From NCBI RefSeq assembly GCF_016617715.1, contig NZ_CP067225.1, positions 2,108,001-2,172,000 of the forward strand: 64,000 nt of DNA, in the 5' to 3' direction. Position 1 is the first letter of the stretch; each line of letters begins with the position of its first letter. Shown piece after piece: positions 57,714 to 63,492 of this stretch. The translations under genes and the position numbers were made by a program. The notes below the pieces were generated by a model. The model was not told the DNA's origin. It made no database searches and saw only the letters and a list, made by a program, of their open reading frames with translations. Source of the DNA: Paracoccus sp. MC1862. Lineage in GTDB: Bacteria > Pseudomonadota > Alphaproteobacteria > Rhodobacterales > Rhodobacteraceae.

Positions 57714-58096
57714 GCCGCTGGCTTGAGGCGGCGCGTCTGGCCCGAAAGCCAAAGGCCAAAACTGACGAAACTGACGAAACCCCCGCGAAGGTTGAAGGTG
57801 CGGGCCAAGCAGCACAACACCAGCCGGTTTTGTCAGTTGTGTCAGTTTCGTCAGTCGGGCGGGAGCGCGAAACCGCGCCCGTCTGCGCGCCCCCTGCGCC
57901 CAGCGCCCCGGCTGTTCCCGTTCACGGTGGCATGGTGGCGACGTGGTGCGGCGTCTGGGTGAGCCGCGAGCAATGGGACGCCCTGTCCGACATGGATCGC
58001 CACGGCCCGAAAGGGCGGCTGTTCTGCGGCAAGTGCTGGCAATGGCAGGACCGCGACACAGCGCTTGCCTGCCTGAGCGGAAGGCCCTGCGCATGA
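57710..58096 (+). CDS. Hypothetical protein with repeat-encoded segment
   Basis: A 128-residue protein. The N-terminal third is low complexity (KTDETDETP and LSVVSVSSV) because it is encoded by a cluster of 9-bp DNA repeats. The C-terminal part has paired cysteines (RLFCGKCWQW ... LACLSGRPC) that could bind zinc, plus VWVSREQWDAL. No family is recognised. Overlaps of 4 bp at both ends place it inside the coupled island operon. Confidence 0.65.
   Translation: MSRWLEAARLARKPKAKTDETDETPAKVEGAGQAAQHQPVLSVVSVSSVGRERETAPVCAPPAPSAPAVPVHGGMVATWCGVWVSREQWDALSDMDRHGPKGRLFCGKCWQWQDRDTALACLSGRPCA
57761..57778 (+). repeat. Two 9-bp iteron-like repeats, forward
   Basis: ACTGACGAA occurs twice in direct tandem (57761-57769, 57770-57778). 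The same unit recurs inverted three times at 57829-57855. It lies inside the coding frame of the 128-residue protein. Confidence 0.85.
57829..57855 (-). repeat. Three 9-bp iteron-like repeats, inverted
   Basis: TTTGTCAGT, TGTGTCAGT and TTCGTCAGT follow each other without gaps (57829-57837, 57838-57846, 57847-57855). The last is the exact reverse complement of the forward unit ACTGACGAA; the others differ by one or two bases. Phased 9-bp repeats of this kind can be replication-initiator sites. Confidence 0.8.
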
Positions 58097-58680
58097 AGCG
58101 ACACAACGGACCCAAGGGGGCGGAACTGGCCGCCCGTCGCAAGGCTGCCGGACTGACCCAGCGCCAGCTTGCCGCGAAGGCGGAGGTTGGCCGGACGGCG
58201 GTGCAGTATTGGGAAGCCGCCCCGCATCTGGACCCGCGCGGCTGGGCGGTAGAGCGCATGGCCGAGGCGCTGGGCTGGTATATCCCGAGGCCGGTTTTCG
58301 GGACCGATACGCACGCGCGCGGGGGTGGGGTGTTATCGCCTTTCACGGATGTGGACGCCTGGGCCGCACGTCAGCTCGCCGCGTATCGGGAACGCGAGGC
58401 CCAGCGCGCCGCACGCCGCCGTGTCCCCTGCGGGGCCAAGACCCGCAAGGGCACGCCCTGCCGCAACAAGTCCGAGCCGGGCAAGCGCCGCTGCAAGTTT
58501 CACGGGGGGCTGTCCACCGGCGCGCGGACGCCCGAAGGCATCGAGCGCATCCGCGACACCCAGCGCCGCCGCTGGGCCAAGGCGCGGGACAAGTCAGTTT
58601 CCGCATCGACCGACAATCAGGCACCTGACCCGGCTGTGACCCGCGATTTATCAAAGGCCCCCGCCCATGCCCGCCCCTGA
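58093..58680 (+). CDS. XRE-type HTH protein with HGGxSTG domain
   Basis: A 195-residue protein in two parts. Residues 10-60 form an XRE helix-turn-helix (ELAARRKAAGLTQRQLAAKA ... GRTAVQYWE). Residues 120-165 hold the HGGxSTG motif with cysteines (VPCGAKTRKGTPCRNK ... RRCKFHGGLSTGARTPEGIERI). The HGGxSTG module is common in phage and island proteins of alphaproteobacteria and may bind zinc and DNA. ATG 58093 overlaps the upstream stop by 4 bp. It may regulate the island. Confidence 0.8.
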   Translation: MKRHNGPKGAELAARRKAAGLTQRQLAAKAEVGRTAVQYWEAAPHLDPRGWAVERMAEALGWYIPRPVFGTDTHARGGGVLSPFTDVDAWAARQLAAYREREAQRAARRRVPCGAKTRKGTPCRNKSEPGKRRCKFHGGLSTGARTPEGIERIRDTQRRRWAKARDKSVSASTDNQAPDPAVTRDLSKAPAHARP

Positions 58681-58969
58681 CCCGCACGGCATCACCATCG
58701 AGGAACGCCCGCACGGCTGGGGTGTGCTGGTGGAAACCTTCATGCTGTCGGGACGCACGCAGCGCATGGCCCGCGCCAAGCGCATCCTGCGGAACCTGGC
58801 CGCGAATGGATGGGCGTGCCGCTGGTGCGGCGGCCCCGTGCCCGAGTTTCGCCGGGCCGATGCCTGCTACTGTGTCGAAGGCTGCCGCAAGCGCGCCGCC
58901 CGTTCCCGCCGAAAGGCGAAGGCCCGGGCTTCATTTCCAGACGCCGACGCGCGCGGGATAGACTGTTAG
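58667..58969 (+). CDS. Small zinc-finger-like protein
   Basis: A 100-residue protein with a basic helix (QRMARAKRILRNLAANG) followed by a four-cysteine cluster (WACRWCGGPV ... ACYCVEGCRKRAARSRRKAK). The cluster could be a zinc ribbon with a basic DNA- or RNA-binding tail. The family is not recognised. It overlaps the HGGxSTG gene by 14 bp and is the last of the coupled island genes. Confidence 0.7.
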   Translation: MPAPDPHGITIEERPHGWGVLVETFMLSGRTQRMARAKRILRNLAANGWACRWCGGPVPEFRRADACYCVEGCRKRAARSRRKAKARASFPDADARGIDC

Positions 58970-59054
58970 GGGTGGGGACTACGGACGTAGTGCGTGCCCA
59001 TCCCGCGTCGGGCAGATATTGCATGCCCGACGCGCTTCATTCGAGCGACAAGTA

Positions 59055-59789
59055 TTAACCCTTGCTGCGAACCCCACCGACCACAGGTTCGTCCGGCTCC
59101 GCACTGACCCAACGGTAGAGTGCGCCGCCGAGTACCCCGCCAATAAGAGGCGCGACCCAGAACAGCCAGAGCTGACCCAACGCCCAGCCGCCTACGAAGA
59201 GAGCAGGCCCAGTGCTGCGCGCCGGGTTCACCGAGGTGTTTGTCACGGGGATGCTGATAAGGTGAACGAGGGTGAGGCCGAGGCCTATGGCGATGGGAGC
59301 AAAGCCCATCGGTGCCCGGCCATGGGTTGCACCCATGATGATGAACAGAAACATCATGGTCAGCACCACCTCTGCCACCAGGCTTGCGCCTAAAGAGTAA
59401 CCTCCAGGGCTGTGTTCGCCATAACCGTTAGCGGCAAACCCGGAAGTGACGGCATCGAAGTCGGGGGCACCATTGGCGATGAGGTAGAGCACGAACGCGC
59501 CCAGGATGGCACCAATTACCTGCGCCACGATATAAGGCAGAATCTGGGAGGCAGGAAAGCGCCCCCCGACCGCGAGTCCCACCGTTACAGCAGGATTGAG
59601 GTGGCAGCCTGACACGTGACCAATGGCATAGGCCATTGTCAGCACCGTAAGCCCGAAAGCCAGTGACACACCGAGAAGGCCGATACCGACCTCTGGAAAT
59701 GCCGCTGCAAGCACAGCCGACCCGCAGCCGCCGAAGGTCAGCCAGAAAGTGCCAATCAACTCGGCTGAGTATTTCTGAACGTCTCTCAT
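59055..59789 (-). CDS. aqpZ: Aquaporin Z-type water channel
   Basis: A 244-residue MIP-family channel with six membrane helices and two NPA half-helices ([20 protein letters not shown], in part [12 protein letters not shown]; and [15 protein letters not shown]). The second NPA is followed by the arginine of the selectivity filter. The AqpZ-like start is [21 protein letters not shown], in part [18 protein letters not shown] 59789 has GGGGAGCG upstream and is preferred over farther upstream starts. Base composition seems less GC-rich than the chromosomal genes. It sits alone between island and insertion sequences and may be cargo. Confidence 0.92.
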   Translation of the reverse strand: MRDVQKYSAELIGTFWLTFGGCGSAVLAAAFPEVGIGLLGVSLAFGLTVLTMAYAIGHVSGCHLNPAVTVGLAVGGRFPASQILPYIVAQVIGAILGAFVLYLIANGAPDFDAVTSGFAANGYGEHSPGGYSLGASLVAEVVLTMMFLFIIMGATHGRAPMGFAPIAIGLGLTLVHLISIPVTNTSVNPARSTGPALFVGGWALGQLWLFWVAPLIGGVLGGALYRWVSAEPDEPVVGGVRSKG

Positions 59790-59978
59790 ATCGCTCCCCG
59801 CGGATACCCGTATCCTCATCGCACTCAACACCCCGCCTGAAAGCGCTGTCAACTTTCGTGCTCCTGGCCGAACCCAAAAATGCCTCGGGCAAATGAGGGC
59901 AGCTACGCTGCCTGCCGGAGGCCCGCTTTCCTCCTTAGAAAACCTTAAGCTGCCGTGACCCCTTCACGGGGTATAAGT

Positions 59979-59985
59979 GGCTCTG
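59979..59985 (+). repeat. Proposed outer part of IS903-type terminal repeat
   Basis: GGCTCTG directly outside the left end of the IS1111-like copy. Joined to TTGCACAAAT, found directly outside its right end (62196-62205), it makes GGCTCTGTTGCACAAAT, the form expected for an IS5/IS903-group terminal inverted repeat. The assignment is an inference. Confidence 0.6.
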
Positions 59986-60058
59986 ATGATGTGACCGCCC
60001 CCCGACGGCATCTGATGTGCCAAGGTGGGTCTGCAACGATCCACAAAGGGGAGCGGTC

Positions 60059-61087
60059 ATGTCGGAGATTATCACGGTCGGGCTCGATCTGGCGAAGAAT
60101 GTATTCCAGGTGCATGGAACTGACGGCGCAGGACGAGCCGTTCTGCGCAAGAAGATACGGCGAGGGCAGGTGCTGGAGTTTTTCAGCCAGCTGCCCTCTT
60201 GCGTCGTGGCGATGGAAGCCTGTGGCGGCGCTCACTTCTGGGGCCGGGAAATTGGCAAGCTGGGGCATGAGGTGCGGCTGATCCCGCCGGCCTATGTGAA
60301 GCCGTTTGTGAAGCGCCAGAAGAATGACATGGCGGACGCCGAGGCCATCTGCGAGGCGGCTATGCGACCCACCATGCGCTTTGTTCCGGTCAAGAGCGAA
60401 GAGACGCAGGGCGCGGCAATGGTCTTCCGGGTCCGGGAGTTGCTGATCCGGCAGCGCACGCAGGCGATCAACGCATTGCGCGGCCATCTGACCGAGTTCG
60501 GTCAGATCGTGCCACAGGGAGCGGCCAACGCTGCGCGGCTGATCGCGATCGTGGAGGATCCGGATGGCGCTCTCCCTGCTGATGCCGTCCCCACGCTGAA
60601 GGCTTTGATCGCGGCACTCACGCATCTGGAGGCAGAGATCAGGAAGCTCGATGCCGAGATCGCCCGGCGCGCCAAGGAGAATGACGTCGCCCGGCGACTG
60701 ATGACGGTGCCGGGCATCGGGCCGCTGATTGCCACGGCCATCGCTGTTCTGGCGCCGCCACCCGAGACGTTCCGCAAGGCACGCGACTTTGCCGCCTGGC
60801 TTGGTCTTGTGCCTCGGCAGCATTCGACCGGCGGCAAGCAACGTCTCGGAGCAACGACCAGAATGGGCGAACGATCCCTGCGACGCCTGCTGATCATTGG
60901 CGCCAACAGCGTGGTGATCAAACGTAACGTTCACAAGGAAGCGCAGCCCGGAACATGGCTGGGCAGCCTGCTGTTGCGCAAGCCACCGATGCTGGTGCGG
61001 GTGGCTTTGGCGAACAAGATGGCGCGGATCGTCTGGGCCTTGATGGCTCGGGGTGGCATCTACCAATCTCCGGTCGCAGCGGCGTAA
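60059..61087 (+). CDS. IS110/IS1111-type transposase (DEDD recombinase)
   Basis: A 342-residue DEDD transposase. The N-terminal RuvC-like domain has the first aspartate in TVGLDLAKNVFQVHG, the glutamate in VVAMEACGGAHFW and the aspartates in KNDMADAEAICEA. The C-terminal transposase_20 domain has LMTVPGIGPLIATAIAV and RDFAAWLGLVPRQHSTGGK with the serine used in strand exchange. In this family the protein works with an RNA made from the element's non-coding end. Its stop codon TAA (61085-61087) is also the target duplicated by the IS427-group insertion, so the protein is unaltered. Confidence 0.95.
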   Translation: MSEIITVGLDLAKNVFQVHGTDGAGRAVLRKKIRRGQVLEFFSQLPSCVVAMEACGGAHFWGREIGKLGHEVRLIPPAYVKPFVKRQKNDMADAEAICEAAMRPTMRFVPVKSEETQGAAMVFRVRELLIRQRTQAINALRGHLTEFGQIVPQGAANAARLIAIVEDPDGALPADAVPTLKALIAALTHLEAEIRKLDAEIARRAKENDVARRLMTVPGIGPLIATAIAVLAPPPETFRKARDFAAWLGLVPRQHSTGGKQRLGATTRMGERSLRRLLIIGANSVVIKRNVHKEAQPGTWLGSLLLRKPPMLVRVALANKMARIVWALMARGGIYQSPVAAA

Positions 61088-61125
61088 GAGCGCCTAACAA
61101 AACCGCCTCTCGTGCGTTAGGGGAC

Positions 61126-61560
61126 ATGAGCAAGCCCCTTGTATCCGATGATCTGTGGGCGGCGCTGGAGCCGTTGCTGCCGAGGCCGCGGCCCAAGCCC
61201 CAGGGCGGCCGTCCCCGCTGCGATGACCGGCTGGCCTTGGCCGGCATCCTCTTCGTGCTCCGCTCCGGCATCCCTTGGGAGATGTTGCCGCGCGAGTTCG
61301 GCTGCTCCGGCATGACCTGCTGGCGCCGGCTGCGGGACTGGCAAGCGGCCGGCATCTGGGCTGGGCTCCACCGCATGCTGCTGGAGCGCCTATCGGATGC
61401 CGGACATCTGGACTGGAGCCGGGCCTCCCTCGACAGCGCCGCCGTGGCGGCCAAAAGGGGGGCACCGAGATCGGCCCGAACCCGACGGATCGCGGCAAAC
61501 CAGGCACGAAGCGCCATCTTGTGGTCGACCGGAGAGGCACCCCGCTCGGGGTGCGCCTGA
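61126..61560 (+). CDS. IS427-group transposase, frame 1 (OrfA)
   Basis: A 144-residue frame beginning MSKPLVSDDLWAALEPLLPR, with GGRPRCDDRLALAGILFVLRSG, in part DRLALAGILFVLRSGIPWEM, and the first DDE aspartate in ASLDSAAVAAK. Near 61453-61462 the DNA reads AAAAGGGGGG; a -1 slip there joins it to the next frame to give the full transposase, as is usual in this group. Unshifted, it ends in a non-homologous tail. Confidence 0.88.
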   Translation: MSKPLVSDDLWAALEPLLPRPRPKPQGGRPRCDDRLALAGILFVLRSGIPWEMLPREFGCSGMTCWRRLRDWQAAGIWAGLHRMLLERLSDAGHLDWSRASLDSAAVAAKRGAPRSARTRRIAANQARSAILWSTGEAPRSGCA

Positions 61561-61925
61561 GTCCAGCCAACCGGCATGACAGCCTGATGCTGGCGCCCAC
61601 CCTCGATGCCGTGCCGGGCGTGCGCCACGGTCGCGGCCGCCCGCGCAAGCGCCCCGACAAGCTCCACGCCGACAAGGCTTACGATAACCATCGTTGCCGG
61701 TCCGAATGCCGCGCCCGCGCGATCATGCCCCGCATTGCTCGGCGGACAGTGGACAGCAGCGAGAGGTTGGGCTGCCACCGCTGGGTCGTCGAACGAACGC
61801 TTGCCTGGCTCAACCGCTTCCGCCGTCTGACTATCCGCTATGAGCGACGCGCCGACATTCACGAGGCCTTCGTAATCCTCGGCTGCGCCCTCATCTGCCT
61901 CAACCAGATCAGAAGGTTTTGTTAG
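61452..61925 (+). CDS. IS427-group transposase, frame 2 (OrfB, by -1 frameshift)
   Basis: The continuation in the -1 frame: KGGTEIGPNPTDRGKPGTKR, in part, then HLVVDRRGTPLGV, the second aspartate in KLHADKAYDNHRC and the glutamate in WVVERTLAWLNRFRRLTIRYE. The frame is open from 61275, but homology to the transposase begins only at the AAAAGGGGGG slippery run. There is no independent start with a good ribosome site at this point, so expression should be as a fusion with OrfA. Confidence 0.85.
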   Translation, partial: QKGGTEIGPNPTDRGKPGTKRHLVVDRRGTPLGVRLSPANRHDSLMLAPTLDAVPGVRHGRGRPRKRPDKLHADKAYDNHRCRSECRARAIMPRIARRTVDSSERLGCHRWVVERTLAWLNRFRRLTIRYERRADIHEAFVILGCALICLNQIRRFC

Positions 61926-61934
61926 GCGCTCTAA

Positions 61935-62179
61935 GCCGCCGCAGATCGCGAGGACGTCGGAGCGGAAGAGGGCAAGGAGCAGTTTGGCGCAACAGTTGTG
62001 AGACGGGATCGGGAAAACCAGTGTGCAACAGAGTGCCTATGAGCACGCGGCTTTGATCTGGACCCGACCTTCGAACACCATACGGGCCCTGCGGCATGGA
62101 TCGCGCCGCATCATGAGGCCGGACACATGTCAGCACCCGACAACGCGCCAAGATCAGCTTCAAAATCCCTCTTGCGCTT
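61935..62179 (+). ncRNA. Putative guide (bridge/seek) RNA region of IS1111-like copy 1
   Basis: The 3' non-coding tail of the element, conserved without visible change in the inverted copy. In IS1111-subgroup elements this end is known to specify an RNA that binds the transposase and selects the target. It contains TGTGCAACAGAG at 62022-62033, the reverse complement of CTCTGTTGCACA, which is the reconstructed target across the insertion junction. It also contains GGCTTTG at 62049-62055, matching the left target half with one base that would still allow G-U pairing. Transcript limits are unknown. Confidence 0.55.
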
Positions 62180-62195
62180 GGGGCGGTTACACATG

Positions 62196-63231
62196 TTGCA
62201 CAAATCCCTTCAGTGACTCATGTCGTGAGTCAGCATGGTAGCTGGTCGACATGAGCAAACCCACACGCCTGACCTACAAGACCAGGAACTGGCCGGCCTA
62301 CAATGAAGCGCTCAAGCGCCGTGGCTCGCTGACGATCTGGTTCGACCCCGAGATGAGCTGGGAGGCGGCTGCGACAGGTCGACGTGGCCGACAGCAGACC
62401 TACAGCGATGCCGCCATCCAGACTTGCCTTTCCATGAAGGTGCTGTTCGGCATGGCATTGCGGCAGACGGCAGGGTTCGTCGAGAGCCTGCTTCGCCTGA
62501 TCGGCCTCGACTGGACGGTGCCTGACTTCAGCACGCTGTCGCGGCGCCAGAAGACCCTGGCCGTCAACATCCCGTATCGGGGCTCCAAGGGACCTCTGCA
62601 CCTGCTGGTCGACAGCACCGGGATCAAGGTCGAAGGCGAAGGCGAGTGGCACGCCCGCAAGCATGGCGGCCCGAAGCGGCGTATCTGGCGCAAGATTCAC
62701 ATTGGGATCGACGAGGAAACGCTAGAAGTCCGGGCCATCGAGATCACCGGGAGCCACATCGGTGACGCCCCGGTCCTGCCAGATCTGCTCAACCAGATCC
62801 CGGCGGACGAGGAGATCGGCAGCGTTACGGCTGACGGTGCCTACGACACCCGCAAGTGCCACGATGCGATCGCCGACCGCGGCGCTCACGCCGTGATCCC
62901 GCCCCGCAGGAACGCAAAGCCATGGAAGGCTGTCACGGCCGGGGCCGCGGCGCGCAACGAGGCTCTGCGATCTGCGAAATACCTGGGCCGCACGCTTTGG
63001 CGAAGATGGAGTGGATACCACCGCCGGAGCCGCGTCGAGACGAAGATGCATTGCGTGAAACTTCTGGGGCAACGCCTCATGGCGCGGGACTTCGATCGTC
63101 AGGTCGCCGAACTTCAGGTCCGGATTGCCGTCCTGAACGGCTACACCGCGCTCGGCATACCCGTCACTGAAGCTGTGGAATGAGTCTGTCCGGGGAAAGG
63201 GGGAACAACGGCCATCAGACCATTTGTGCAA
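62196..63231 (+). mobile_element. IS5-family element, IS903 group (both ends interrupted)
   Basis: The unit lies between the two inverted IS1111-like copies. Its inner terminal-repeat parts TTGCACAAAT (62196-62205) and ATTTGTGCAA (63222-63231) are perfect inverted repeats. The outermost bases of each terminal repeat are displaced by the flanking IS1111-like copies (proposed left remainder at 59979-59985). It carries one intact transposase gene, but its ends should no longer be functional as they stand. Confidence 0.8.
62251..63183 (+). CDS. IS903-group IS5-family transposase
   Basis: A 310-residue DDE transposase. It begins MSKPTRLTYKTRNWPAYNEA, with SLTIWFDPEMSW, then the first aspartate in LHLLVDSTGIKVEGEGEW, the second in VTADGAYDTRKCHDAI, and the glutamate in RSRVETKMHCVKLLGQRLMA. 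The frame is complete, of standard length, and ends in TALGIPVTEAVE. It should encode an active protein, although the flanking terminal repeats are broken. Confidence 0.95.
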   Translation: MSKPTRLTYKTRNWPAYNEALKRRGSLTIWFDPEMSWEAAATGRRGRQQTYSDAAIQTCLSMKVLFGMALRQTAGFVESLLRLIGLDWTVPDFSTLSRRQKTLAVNIPYRGSKGPLHLLVDSTGIKVEGEGEWHARKHGGPKRRIWRKIHIGIDEETLEVRAIEITGSHIGDAPVLPDLLNQIPADEEIGSVTADGAYDTRKCHDAIADRGAHAVIPPRRNAKPWKAVTAGAAARNEALRSAKYLGRTLWRRWSGYHRRSRVETKMHCVKLLGQRLMARDFDRQVAELQVRIAVLNGYTALGIPVTEAVE

Positions 63232-63247
63232 CATGTGTAACCGCCCC

Positions 63248-63492
63248 AAGCGCAAGAGGGATTTTGAAGCTGATCTTGGCGCGTTGTCGGGTGCTGACAT
63301 GTGTCCGGCCTCATGATGCGGCGCGATCCATGCCGCAGGGCCCGTATGGTGTTCGAAGGTCGGGTCCAGATCAAAGCCGCGTGCTCATAGGCACTCTGTT
63401 GCACACTGGTTTTCCCGATCCCGTCTCACAACTGTTGCGCCAAACTGCTCCTTGCCCTCTTCCGCTCCGACGTCCTCGCGATCTGCGGCGGC
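63248..63492 (-). ncRNA. Putative guide (bridge/seek) RNA region of IS1111-like copy 2
   Basis: Same tail as in copy 1, here contiguous with its transposase gene. The target-matching segment is at 63394-63405 (CTCTGTTGCACA on the plus strand, TGTGCAACAGAG in element sense). This copy should be able to express transposase and RNA from one transcript. Confidence 0.5.

Larger units (their letters stand above)
61088..61931 (+). mobile_element. IS5-family element, IS427 group
   Basis: An 844-bp element bounded by perfect 17-bp terminal inverted repeats: GAGCGCCTAACAAAACC at 61088-61104 and its reverse complement at 61915-61931. It is flanked by a TAA duplication (61085-61087 and 61932-61934). The uninterrupted sequence in the second IS1111-like copy has TAA only once, which proves the insertion point. 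It carries two overlapping transposase frames. Confidence 0.93.
59986..62195 (+). mobile_element. IS110-family (IS1111-like) element, copy 1, interrupted
   Basis: The element spans the transposase at 60059-61087 and a 3' non-coding tail. It is split by an IS427-group element (61088-61931 plus a 3-bp duplication). Without that insert it is about 1363 bp. Subterminal imperfect inverted repeats are visible: TGTGACCGCCCC at 59990-60001 and GGGGCGGTTACA at 62180-62191 (11 of 12 matching), a hallmark of the IS1111 subgroup. Boundaries are set by comparison with the inverted second copy and by the reconstructed target. A TG at both edges leaves the exact crossover ambiguous by 2 bp. Confidence 0.8.

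Noticed and set aside
57761..57855. CRISPR array
   Set aside because: Repeats are 9 bp, tandem without spacers and in two orientations; no cas genes are nearby.
61275..61451. Independent start of the second IS427 transposase frame
   Set aside because: Homology begins only at the slippery A/G run, and no ribosome site precedes a start; a frameshift fusion is more likely.
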